From Artemisia argyi (taxonomy: Eukaryota > Streptophyta > Magnoliopsida > Asterales > Asteraceae): a stretch of 64,000 bases of DNA. The position numbers and the translations under genes were made by a program. The notes beneath the pieces were generated by a model, which ran no database searches, had not been told where the DNA came from, and worked only from the letters and a program-made list of their open reading frames with translations. The DNA lies in assembly GCA_030686995.1 (NCBI GenBank), contig CM060708.1:182593115-182657114 (forward strand), given 5' to 3'. This document shows, piece by piece, positions 50,286-60,965 of the stretch; position 1 is the stretch's first letter, and every line of letters starts with the position of its first letter.

Positions 50286-53200
50286 TGTCACACCCCCAAT
50301 TTACCTGACTTGCAGCGGAATGGAATGCCTGAGGGTGTAACTGTCATAGCACCATAACAAGGAAATATTGAACGACCTAAAGTGTCGTTTTGAAAACACA
50401 TCGTTTGACTTATTAAAACATTCAGAGTATATTACATAGGTCCCAAAAGTCATGAAAGGTTTACAGAAAACAAGTTCAGGAAAATGTCAAACGATAATTT
50501 ACACATGTGCATGAAAATCCAAAATGTAGTGCATCCTCCCTGGCACACCCTAATGACTCCATGCATGTAATATGATGATACCTTAGTTACCTGAAAATAC
50601 ATTGCGAAAACGGTCAACACGAATGTTGGTGAATAATCATAGGTTTGTAAATTAAATCGTATGTACATAAGCCACAAGTATAAAGTAAACCGACATAAAT
50701 GTCAAAATGCTACATTGTCCCTTAAGCTCATGACCCCGAAGCTAGACTTTGTAATGCCCCAACAGAGTGTTTACCAGACACTCACTTGATAAGACATGAA
50801 ATGCATTCGTCCCGTTGGAGCAACCCAACGCGAATGGAGGCGTCACCCTCGATAGATCTATCCACTCACTCTCGCTTAGTACTTGAAATTAACGGTCCAT
50901 GATATTGAAAAGGGGACTTGTTATGATATGGTATAAAGGCAACTTAAGCAATGTATGGAATTTGTAATACTTGGGCATGTACGAAAGTAATTGATGCAAT
51001 GTATTCTCCCCCGTGGGATTTGAAATCAAATAAGTAATTGAAAAACGGGGCTATGAAAACTCACCTCAACTGATGGTACTTGAAATGAAATGAAGTGAAC
51101 AATAATGATCGGTTAACTGCCGCAACCTATAATGAATGATGCATGATCTCGTTAAGATCACCAAATGATGTTTATGAATGTCCATGCTCATGTTTCTATA
51201 CCACTCTACTCTTTGGAAAAACACTTGTATTGTCAAAAATATATAATCCAAGACTTTGGAAAATATTGCTATTAGAAAATATAAATGGCTTGTTATAATA
51301 TATATACTTATATATATATAACGTAAGTTCTCATGTAAGCGTTGAAATACTCGGGTTGTAAACCTTGAAATGATGAAAACATACTCGTAATAACTAATAC
51401 TACGTTAGTTATAAAGCTCGGTACTTGATATTATGTTTAGCTTGAAAATGCACTTCGTAGTTTTTGCGCCAAAATATATAAAAGCTGTCAATTAATAAAG
51501 GGTTTTAGCCGACATTCAAACGAGTATATCTTTGTCGTTACTTGTCCGTTTTACTTGTTCTTTATATCCACGGTTTCGTCTTAGTATGTAGTAATATATT
51601 TTGGAAAGCTCGGCTCCTCCGGGTTACGTTTAAAGCCTCTTTTTGACCGACGAAAAATGTCCAACAGCAACTATTTTTCCAGAAAAAACTTTTCGTCTAC
51701 AATCTTGCAAAAATCATAACTCCTTCGTTATAGACTCTTTTTAATCCGTTCTTTCGCCTACGGATTCGTTTTTGAAAGTATTTTCTAAAAATTTTGCCAA
51801 AGTTTCCTTGGTGTTTACTGATTTTCCAGATTTTTACAAAATGGGACAGCATGTCTAAAATGAGTTCCAAATCATGTTTCCAAGGTTAAAAATCAATTTC
51901 TACCATCACCAATCCTTTTGTAATCACCACATGACTAATCTAATCTTACCATACACCTTCTTAGGGTGCCATGGACTCCTAACCAAGTTATTAGAGCTAG
52001 GGGATTCATAACAAGAAAGTTAGGGTTTGTATGTTTCTTTTTAGCCAAAATAAAGTGTAGTATAGCTACTTATACATGGTTTTTAGCATGATTCTTATGT
52101 AATACAAGTAAAAATAGGATGATTCATGAAAAAATAAAGATGAAAACTTACTTGATAAAATGAGGTGATTATTGGATGATTAAACTTGTTGTTCTTGTGT
52201 TTTTGTTGCTTGATTCTTGATTAGACTTGTAAAATGAACAACTTTTGTATTTTACTTCATGAAAAATGATCACTTGATCTATGAGAGTGATTTGGGTCGT
52301 GGGTTTCAAGATGGAGTGGAAGAGATGAGCAAGTTTGATCTTAGCTAGAAAAGTATGTATTATGATTTTTAGAAATTTGGTAAAGTATGTAATAATAGGT
52401 TTATTAGTTAAATAATTAGGAGTTAATGCTAGGGGTTAAAGGGGTGGTCTTGGGCTGGTTTTCAAAGGGTAGGAGGGGGGGGGGGGGGGGGGGTTAGGGT
52501 GCTTGGTAGTTATTTAGAAATACTTGTAAGAATTTGCTCTAGTTAGCGTTTTAAGTTACGATCGGGTATCGGTTTTATTAGAAATAAATATTCACGAAGT
52601 ATACCGGGATGAAATTAGTTATAAAAATGTTAAAAACATATTAAAAATATGTTGGGTACATTTGCTGAGTGATCGGGTGATTAATATTTAGTTTTAACGA
52701 TAACCGTCGTTATATTCGTACGCGTACGTTAAAAATAAAATAAATTTCCAAAATACTGGGTAACTGAATGTTATAACTTTTATGATGTTAAAATGGATAT
52801 AAAAATATGTCGGGACCATCGTGGAAATATTTAGATATATTCGTCGTGTATAAACCGGGTGTTAACGTTTATTATAATTACGTATACGTAAAAACGTTAA
52901 ATGTACTGAATATAGAAATTTGAAAATCCTGAGAGTGGTATAACATGAAAATACTGTTATGATGATATGCAGACTATCCCCAGTCCGTATGCAGTGTACT
53001 CAACACTAATGAAATGAATTCGCACCTAAACCAATCCGGTTACGCGAATTTGAATACCCGTAAACTAAATTTACGATGAAATGAGTAATGCAAGTGAATG
53101 GTGAAAACTTTTCCGGAAATGAATAGTGTTCGGTGAATAGTAAATTTTCAAAAAGTTTCTCAGAACATCAAACTGACCTCGAAAACGATGAATAGTAAAA

Positions 53201-53304
53201 CGATGAATAGTGTTTTGATGAATAGTGATTTATGAATAGTAAAAAGTCGAAGTTTGGGAAAATGACCTGAAATGGTAAATGACGTGAAATGGTGAGTTGT
53301 GACA
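50286..53304 (-). repeat. 3' LTR of the 50-59 kb element
   Basis: 3019 bp. It differs from its partner by three substitutions that I can see (near 50310, 50960 and 51697) and by the length of a G run (19 here, 15 there), which accounts for the whole 4-bp difference. Confidence 0.95.
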
Positions 53305-53320
53305 TCCGCCCACCCAAATA
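53305..53320 (-). other. Polypurine tract of the 50-59 kb element
   Basis: On the minus strand TTTGGGTGGGCGGA lies directly before the 3' LTR. Confidence 0.65.
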
Positions 53321-53575
53321 GGAATTCAGTCCCTGAATTCAGCTAGTGTTGGTCTCGGTAATAGGTTTGGTGATAAGGTGTGGATTCTGGCGTTGCATTT
53401 GGTCCTCTCGTTCCTAAGTAAACTCGGTTCCTCTTCGAGAATTCCAGCGAACCTTAACGATCGGAATTCTACTATGCTTTAACTGTTTGACCTCTCGGTC
53501 CATGGTTTCAAATGGTATAACGGATGACTCATCTGAAAGGCATTTCTTAAGGTTTGAGACATCTAATCCGTACTG
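53321..53575 (-). pseudogene. Integrase C-terminal tail after the internal deletion
   Basis: The minus-strand frame reads GLDVSNLKKCLSDESSVIPF, REVKQLKHSRIPIVKVRWNS, RRGTEFT, then TAG where Trp is expected, then EREDQMQRQNPHL. This is the end of a Ty3/gypsy polyprotein. It is joined out of frame to the protease region, so reverse transcriptase, RNase H and the integrase core are missing. Confidence 0.8.
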
Positions 53576-55017
53576 ATAACAATGTCAAAACTTCCAAGTT
53601 CTATGAGCATAAGGTCTATATTGTATGGGTGATTTAGGAAATTGATGGTGCAACCACGGATAACGGTGTTGGTGTTAACTAAAGACCTATCGGCTAATTC
53701 AACAATATAGGGAATGTCTAAAGTAGTTGGTTCTATGTTAAGTAAAGGTGCAAATGTAATAGATATAAAACTTCTATCCGCTCCTGAATCAAATAAAATG
53801 GATGCATAACGATTATTAACGAAGAACGTACCCGTAACAACATTCGGGTCCTCACGGGCATCTTCTCCTCCCATAACATAAGCCCTTCCTCGAGCTACTC
53901 CTCCTTGATTTCCAGCTCCTTGATTCTTCCTCTTTGGGCACTCACTCCTATAGTGTCCGATTTCTCCGCAGTCGAAACATGTTACTGGTGGTTTCTGATT
54001 TCCACCCAAGTTTGGATTCCAGCAATCCCTGGTGTAGTGACCAGCCTTCTTGCAGTTGCCACATATATCTGGGCAACGTCCTGGGTTATGGTGTTTCTGA
54101 CACTTATCACATTTGGGTAGATTTCCAGCATACCCTCTCCCTTCAGTAGGTCCTGCAGCATAGGCCCTTGCCATTTCTTGCCTCTTATTTCCACCTTGGT
54201 TATCGTCAAACCTCCTTTTGTTGTTGTTATTGTTGTTTGGGTTGTTGTTTCGGTTGTTGTTGTAGTTGGTGTTGTTGGAACGGTTATTGTTGTTACTTGC
54301 AGCAGACTTTCCTTTCAACACTTGGACCATAAGTTTCTGAGTTATACGAATGGCCTCCTCCATTGTTTGTGGGTCGAAAGACATCACATCCCCTCGGATG
54401 CTTTCGGGTAATCCCCCAGTAAAGTTCTCCATCTTTTTCTCATCGTCCGGAACCATAGTTGGACACAGTGTAGCCAACTCCTGAAACTTCCTGATATAAG
54501 TCTCAATATCATCTCCTTGAGTTACCAACTGGTAGAACTCTGTTTCTAGCTTTTGCACCTCAGTACGAGGACAAAACTTCTTGGTCATCAGCTTTTTGAA
54601 TTCAGCCCATGTGAGTTTGTAAGCATTCTCCATGCCAATGGGCTGAGCATACGAATTCCACCAAGACATGGCTTCATCCAGCAGCGTACCTGTAGCGAAC
54701 TTTACCTTGTTAACCTCCTGACAACCACACATGAGAAAAACGTTCTCAGTCTTCTCAAACCAGCGGATTAAAGCAACCGCTCCCTCATTTCCCTTATACT
54801 TGATAGGATCACTAGTCTTGAAATCCTTCCAAGTACATTCACGCCTAGTAGTGGGTTGAACCACTTCAGCAGTAGGTGGAACCTCAGCAGTCCTAGCAGC
54901 AACTTCAGCTCTTTCAATCTCTAGAGCTTCTGCTACACTATCCCTGACCAACTTGCGGATAGCTGCTTGTGTCATAACGGGTGTTTCCGATGTAGCCTTT
55001 GCCTTCTTTGGCGCCAT
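53563..55017 (-). CDS. gag: Retrotransposon gag with partial aspartic protease
   Basis: 484 codons, open throughout. A Lys/Ala/Glu-rich N-terminus is followed by the retrotransposon gag core (about residues 80-230; ALIRWFEKTENVFLMCG, then LTWAEFKKLMTKKFCPR), an Asn-rich linker, and zinc knuckles CGNCKKAGHYTRDC and CFDCGEIGHYRSEC preceded by an atypical CDKC..H..C. A pepsin-like protease begins with FDSGADRSFIS at about residue 415 and ends near residue 480 at the deletion junction, where the frame runs into STD and a stop. Gag packages element RNA in cytoplasmic particles; with pol missing, the product could at most act in trans. Start chosen as the first ATG (MAPKKAKA). Confidence 0.92.
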   Translation of the reverse strand: MAPKKAKATSETPVMTQAAIRKLVRDSVAEALEIERAEVAARTAEVPPTAEVVQPTTRRECTWKDFKTSDPIKYKGNEGAVALIRWFEKTENVFLMCGCQEVNKVKFATGTLLDEAMSWWNSYAQPIGMENAYKLTWAEFKKLMTKKFCPRTEVQKLETEFYQLVTQGDDIETYIRKFQELATLCPTMVPDDEKKMENFTGGLPESIRGDVMSFDPQTMEEAIRITQKLMVQVLKGKSAASNNNNRSNNTNYNNNRNNNPNNNNNNKRRFDDNQGGNKRQEMARAYAAGPTEGRGYAGNLPKCDKCQKHHNPGRCPDICGNCKKAGHYTRDCWNPNLGGNQKPPVTCFDCGEIGHYRSECPKRKNQGAGNQGGVARGRAYVMGGEDAREDPNVVTGTFFVNNRYASILFDSGADRSFISITFAPLLNIEPTTLDIPYIVELADRSLVNTNTVIRGCTINFLNHPYNIDLMLIELGSFDIVISTD

Positions 55018-55393
55018 ACTTCTGATAAATAATAATCGACAACAACCATGAGAAAACTATAATAGAAATAGTCATCGTACAAAAATATACGCCCACAACA
55101 TGTATATATACAACCACAACAAGTATAAATACAACCACGACATGTACGAGTACAACCACAACCTGTAATAAATACATTAACCATAAAGAGCAACCATGAA
55201 ACATCATAAATATAATTATGAAAATTTCGGCCTACATGGACCGATATATATATATAGCACAACATTTCCAACATAGTAGAGTCGCACTTGATATATTTGT
55301 TTGTACAACAACCAAAAGACTACAAGTTCTTGAACTACGTCCCACACCTCGGGACTAGGAAATAGTAAAAGCTAATATAATACTAGTCTATGT
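55018..55393 (-). other. Spacer between the two retrotransposon ORFs
   Basis: 376 bp without a good frame, containing imperfect short repeats of an ACAACCACAAC-like unit. A splice or translational restart would be needed to link the upstream ORF to gag. Confidence 0.5.
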
Positions 55394-56428
55394 CTATGCT
55401 CCTCCAGGTGCTCTAGACGGTCCAGGAGCTCCAGATGCTCCAGGCTCTCCCCTCAAGCGGCGAATCTCACGATCCATCGCAACCACGATTTCCTCCAGAT
55501 GCTGAACTCGTAACTGAGAAGAAACATCCCTGCCCTCCAAAATGACCAACCTCTCTCGAAGCAATGCTAACTGATCTACCTGCTCCCACTGAGTCTCCTG
55601 TGTCGCCTGAGCTCTATCTCTAATCTCAGGTAACTCATCCCTAAGCAGATTGAGCTGCTCCTGATGCCTCAACTGCCGGGCCTCAAGTCCATGGTATGTC
55701 GTATCAATGCCAACCCTGCCCTGCACTAGATCCTCCACCTGCTCCTCGACAGTCTCAAGTCGAGTAGTGATGATCTCATCAACTCTATATCCCAACCTAT
55801 CTACTTGCTCCTGCTGAGCACCCAACTGATCCTCTAAAGTGACAGCTGTAGGGCTCCTAGCCGCAGCCGCTCTAGAACTCTCACCTACGTGGTATACTGG
55901 TGGTGGTTCTGCTGATTCTGACTCTGTAGTGGTAGGTGAATCTAGAGTGGTAAACCTAACACGCTTCCTAAGTGGCAAGAGTGAGGTGGATATAGGGGTA
56001 GCAGTGGGTATGGCTGGTGGTGGTGTAGGCACAGTGGGACTAGGTAGGGTCCTATAAGTAGATGTGGCATAACGAACCTTCTTACTAGCAACCTGGATAG
56101 TCTTTTCCCTACGAAACATAAGTCTCGGCTCAGACTGGATAGTGGTGGTAGGGGATGGTGTGTCTGTGGGTACACGGGTGAGGATGTCACATGGTACAAT
56201 AGGATAGACATGAGGAGTAGGAGCCGTCTCCTCCTCCTCGAAAGGCTCTGTGTCATCATCTGATGCCAAAAGTGGCAACTCAGGTACAATAGGACTAGGT
56301 GGTGGTGAACGGACAGTAGAAGACATAGTGTCTTCAATAGGTGGTGGTGAACGGGCAGTAGAAGACGTAGAGTCTTCAGTATCGGAGTCTGTGATGGTGT
56401 ACAGTATAACATTTGGGTTTGCAGACAT
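55394..56428 (-). CDS. Extra retrotransposon ORF with coiled coil, upstream of gag
   Basis: 344 codons. The N-terminal half is rich in Pro, Ser, Thr and acidic residues (repeated SPPP, DSDTEDS). The segment YHVGESSRAAAAR is followed by a predicted coiled coil of about 140 residues (LGAQQEQVDRLGYRVDEI to MDREIRRLRGEPG). It ends GPSRAPGGA. It lies between the primer-binding site and gag, on the same strand. I recall similar text fused to the N-terminus of annotated reverse-transcriptase proteins in Asteraceae, but its function is unknown. It could be an RNA-chaperone or gag-extension protein; that is inference. Confidence 0.8.
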   Translation of the reverse strand: MSANPNVILYTITDSDTEDSTSSTARSPPPIEDTMSSTVRSPPPSPIVPELPLLASDDDTEPFEEEETAPTPHVYPIVPCDILTRVPTDTPSPTTTIQSEPRLMFRREKTIQVASKKVRYATSTYRTLPSPTVPTPPPAIPTATPISTSLLPLRKRVRFTTLDSPTTTESESAEPPPVYHVGESSRAAAARSPTAVTLEDQLGAQQEQVDRLGYRVDEIITTRLETVEEQVEDLVQGRVGIDTTYHGLEARQLRHQEQLNLLRDELPEIRDRAQATQETQWEQVDQLALLRERLVILEGRDVSSQLRVQHLEEIVVAMDREIRRLRGEPGASGAPGPSRAPGGA

Positions 56429-56580
56429 GGTTCTGTGATAATCAAGGTGAAATAAAATAAATAACTCGAAATGAAATCACCATAAACAATGAACATGCAC
56501 ATATGATGAAATGATGAGATGCTATGATAATGTGGTTATAGTCTAGGGTCAATGATACATCCTAGTTCTCTATAACCTTA
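56429..56580 (-). other. Leader between primer-binding site and first ORF
   Basis: Non-coding leader of the element. The part nearest the primer site resembles that of the 21.5-28.1 kb element. Confidence 0.6.
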
Positions 56581-56592
56581 GCTCTGGTACCA
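56581..56592 (-). other. Primer-binding site (variant)
   Basis: TGGTACCAGAGC on the minus strand, one base different from the usual TGGTATCAGAGC, three bases inside the 5' LTR. Confidence 0.8.
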
Positions 56593-56595
56593 ATC

Positions 56596-59500
56596 TGTCA
56601 CACCCCCAATTAACCTGACTTGCAGCGGAATGGAATGCCTGAGGGTGTAACTGTCATAGCACCATAACAAGGAAATATTGAACGACCTAAAGTGTCGTTT
56701 TGAAAACACATCGTTTGACTTATTAAAACATTCAGAGTATATTACATAGGTCCCAAAAGTCATGAAAGGTTTACAGAAAACAAGTTCAGGAAAATGTCAA
56801 ACGATAATTTACACATGTGCATGAAAATCCAAAATGTAGTGCATCCTCCCTGGCACACCCTAATGACTCCATGCATGTAATATGATGATACCTTAGTTAC
56901 CTGAAAATACATTGCGAAAACGGTCAACACGAATGTTGGTGAATAATCATAGGTTTGTAAATTAAATCGTATGTACATAAGCCACAAGTATAAAGTAAAC
57001 CGACATAAATGTCAAAATGCTACATTGTCCCTTAAGCTCATGACCCCGAAGCTAGACTTTGTAATGCCCCAACAGAGTGTTTACCAGACACTCACTTGAT
57101 AAGACATGAAATGCATTCGTCCCGTTGGAGCAACCCAACGCGAATGGAGGCGTCACCCTCGATAGATCTATCCACTCACTCTCGCTTAGTACTTGAAATT
57201 AACGGTCCATGATATTGAAAAGGGGACTTGTTATGATATGGTATAAAGGCAACTTAAGCAATGTATGAAATTTGTAATACTTGGGCATGTACGAAAGTAA
57301 TTGATGCAATGTATTCTCCCCCGTGGGATTTGAAATCAAATAAGTAATTGAAAAACGGGGCTATGAAAACTCACCTCAACTGATGGTACTTGAAATGAAA
57401 TGAAGTGAACAATAATGATCGGTTAACTGCCGCAACCTATAATGAATGATGCATGATCTCGTTAAGATCACCAAATGATGTTTATGAATGTCCATGCTCA
57501 TGTTTCTATACCACTCTACTCTTTGGAAAAACACTTGTATTGTCAAAAATATATAATCCAAGACTTTGGAAAATATTGCTATTAGAAAATATAAATGGCT
57601 TGTTATAATATATATACTTATATATATATAACGTAAGTTCTCATGTAAGCGTTGAAATACTCGGGTTGTAAACCTTGAAATGATGAAAACATACTCGTAA
57701 TAACTAATACTACGTTAGTTATAAAGCTCGGTACTTGATATTATGTTTAGCTTGAAAATGCACTTCGTAGTTTTTGCGCCAAAATATATAAAAGCTGTCA
57801 ATTAATAAAGGGTTTTAGCCGACATTCAAACGAGTATATCTTTGTCGTTACTTGTCCGTTTTACTTGTTCTTTATATCCACGGTTTCGTCTTAGTATGTA
57901 GTAATATATTTTGGAAAGCTCGGCTCCTCCGGGTTACGTTTAAAGCCTCTTTTTGACCGACGAAAAATGTCCAACAGCAACTATTTTTCCAGAAAATACT
58001 TTTCGTCTACAATCTTGCAAAAATCATAACTCCTTCGTTATAGACTCTTTTTAATCCGTTCTTTCGCCTACGGATTCGTTTTTGAAAGTATTTTCTAAAA
58101 ATTTTGCCAAAGTTTCCTTGGTGTTTACTGATTTTCCAGATTTTTACAAAATGGGACAGCATGTCTAAAATGAGTTCCAAATCATGTTTCCAAGGTTAAA
58201 AATCAATTTCTACCATCACCAATCCTTTTGTAATCACCACATGACTAATCTAATCTTACCATACACCTTCTTAGGGTGCCATGGACTCCTAACCAAGTTA
58301 TTAGAGCTAGGGGATTCATAACAAGAAAGTTAGGGTTTGTATGTTTCTTTTTAGCCAAAATAAAGTGTAGTATAGCTACTTATACATGGTTTTTAGCATG
58401 ATTCTTATGTAATACAAGTAAAAATAGGATGATTCATGAAAAAATAAAGATGAAAACTTACTTGATAAAATGAGGTGATTATTGGATGATTAAACTTGTT
58501 GTTCTTGTGTTTTTGTTGCTTGATTCTTGATTAGACTTGTAAAATGAACAACTTTTGTATTTTACTTCATGAAAAATGATCACTTGATCTATGAGAGTGA
58601 TTTGGGTCGTGGGTTTCAAGATGGAGTGGAAGAGATGAGCAAGTTTGATCTTAGCTAGAAAAGTATGTATTATGATTTTTAGAAATTTGGTAAAGTATGT
58701 AATAATAGGTTTATTAGTTAAATAATTAGGAGTTAATGCTAGGGGTTAAAGGGGTGGTCTTGGGCTGGTTTTCAAAGGGTAGGAGGGGGGGGGGGGGGGT
58801 TAGGGTGCTTGGTAGTTATTTAGAAATACTTGTAAGAATTTGCTCTAGTTAGCGTTTTAAGTTACGATCGGGTATCGGTTTTATTAGAAATAAATATTCA
58901 CGAAGTATACCGGGATGAAATTAGTTATAAAAATGTTAAAAACATATTAAAAATATGTTGGGTACATTTGCTGAGTGATCGGGTGATTAATATTTAGTTT
59001 TAACGATAACCGTCGTTATATTCGTACGCGTACGTTAAAAATAAAATAAATTTCCAAAATACTGGGTAACTGAATGTTATAACTTTTATGATGTTAAAAT
59101 GGATATAAAAATATGTCGGGACCATCGTGGAAATATTTAGATATATTCGTCGTGTATAAACCGGGTGTTAACGTTTATTATAATTACGTATACGTAAAAA
59201 CGTTAAATGTACTGAATATAGAAATTTGAAAATCCTGAGAGTGGTATAACATGAAAATACTGTTATGATGATATGCAGACTATCCCCAGTCCGTATGCAG
59301 TGTACTCAACACTAATGAAATGAATTCGCACCTAAACCAATCCGGTTACGCGAATTTGAATACCCGTAAACTAAATTTACGATGAAATGAGTAATGCAAG
59401 TGAATGGTGAAAACTTTTCCGGAAATGAATAGTGTTCGGTGAATAGTAAATTTTCAAAAAGTTTCTCAGAACATCAAACTGACCTCGAAAACGATGAATA

Positions 59501-59610
59501 GTAAAACGATGAATAGTGTTTTGATGAATAGTGATTTATGAATAGTAAAAAGTCGAAGTTTGGGAAAATGACCTGAAATGGTAAATGACGTGAAATGGTG
59601 AGTTGTGACA
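56596..59610 (-). repeat. 5' LTR of the 50-59 kb element
   Basis: 3015 bp. Partner of 50286-53304, with TGTCACACCC and AGTTGTGACA ends. It shares several stretches with the LTRs of the 21.5-28.1 kb element (for example ACCATACACCTTCTTAGGGT), so the families are related. Confidence 0.95.
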
Positions 59611-59615
59611 GTTTT

Positions 59616-60714
59616 GTTTGCCCATGATGATTTTTCACAAAGTTGTCCTTACTTTAGGTGTTGCTGGTTGTCTTCTCAATGTGTTTTTGTGTTTGTTCAA
59701 AATTTTCTGATATTTTCTTGAGTTTAATACGTGATCTGAGTGCTGATTTTGTATGCTTTTTGTCATTCGTTGTTACATTCGTTTTGCGGTAGCTTTTTAA
59801 GTCTGACATGTGGTGATGCATGTTGATTTTTATGTGTTGTATGACAGTTGTGGTCATAGTTGGTCATTGGTGTTTTGATATCCTTTATAATTTGGTGTTT
59901 GGTCATAGTTGTTGGATTGCTCTCTATGTATAGGTTCTGGTCGTATACGTTTGTTTATCGCATGTTGAAAGATTTGCTCTATTTCACTATAATAATCTTT
60001 GTAGTTTTATTTTTTTATTTTGGGACTGTGTAAAATGGTTGGATTGCGACCGCTGTTGTCTTAAGTTGTGTTTTATATTGATGTGTCAAAATAATAATGA
60101 CAGAATACAGTAGAAACTGATCTGTTATGCAAATCTACGTTATACAATAAAGAAATCTTGCGATGTAGGGAAACTACTGACTATATTTTGTCGATGTGTG
60201 TCATGACAGATTATGTGATATTGGACTTTGGCATTACGGTTTAGGCTCAGGATGAAGAGGAGTGGTGAGCATTCTTATAGCATAACTTTTATGTTCAACC
60301 TGACTTTGAAGTTTTTATCGTTTGTGTTGGTGCAATAATTACCAAGGCCCTTATAATGTTTTAATGACGACAAATATACATTCAGGACACTTAAAATCAC
60401 AAGCGATAGCCAAAAACCGAAAACCACAAAAATTGGGTTTGGCGCGAGCCACACCTGGCCGCGTGTCATCCTTGTTAAATTTGGTGTTTTTCATTTTTCC
60501 AAGTTAGCTTTCCTCTTACCTGACTAAGGTGCATCTTTCAATATAGGTTCGTACATGATATTTAAGAAGTTTCCTTTAAGATTTAGATTTAGAGAGGTGC
60601 CCAAATCAAAGTCCTCCCGATTTAACAAAATGCCAACTCATAAAAGTTTTTACAAAGCCTTTAGCCAAGACAAATTGTTTTTCCTCAAACATAGGATGTC
60701 TATTGAAGTGTCGT
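59616..60714. other. DNA right of the young retrotransposon
   Basis: AT-rich DNA continuing the pre-insertion site of the GTTTT target. No exon that would complete the GRF-like gene was found. Confidence 0.4.
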
Positions 60715-60965
60715 TTATTATAGGTAATTATATTATCAAGTTTTACTATTTATATTTTACCGACTTGACCTGTTAACTAACACTAACGGGCAGTGTACCC
60801 GCTTAATTGTAGGTTTATTGGTAAGTAGGGTGTCGATCACTATGAGTGGACGTTAACACTTAATCTATCAATATTCTAATTAACGAAATTAACCTAATTA
60901 AATCCTAAGCTAACACAATCGGGTCGGGGGTTTTCAGCCTGAGAGACTGGCACGAGTTTTGGTTT
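60715..60965. repeat. Left arm of a diverged inverted repeat
   Basis: Reverse-complementary in long blocks to 62655-62905, including GACTGGCACGA with GAGAGACTGGC, and TGTCGATCAC with GTGATCGACA. Similarity extends beyond any simple terminal repeat. Confidence 0.6.

Larger units (their letters stand above)
50286..59610 (-). mobile_element. Young Ty3/gypsy element lacking RT, RNase H and integrase
   Basis: LTRs 50286-53304 and 56596-59610 flank a 3.3-kb interior, with GTTTT duplicated at 50281-50285 and 59611-59615. The primer-binding site next to the right LTR, gag on the minus strand and a purine tract next to the left LTR show that it reads right to left. The interior order is coiled-coil ORF, gag with protease start, deletion junction, and the integrase C-terminal tail. 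The tail text (VSNLKKCL, REVKQLKHSRIPIVKVRWNS) is that of chromovirus/Tekay-type polyproteins. Confidence 0.95.

Noticed and set aside
50450..50677. A 75-codon frame repeated exactly at 56760-56987.
   Set aside because: Same reason: it lies in both LTRs of the young element, and codon content is not protein-like.
54178..54411. Val-rich plus-strand frames over the gag gene.
   Set aside because: They are the reverse complement of the Asn-rich linker codons of gag.
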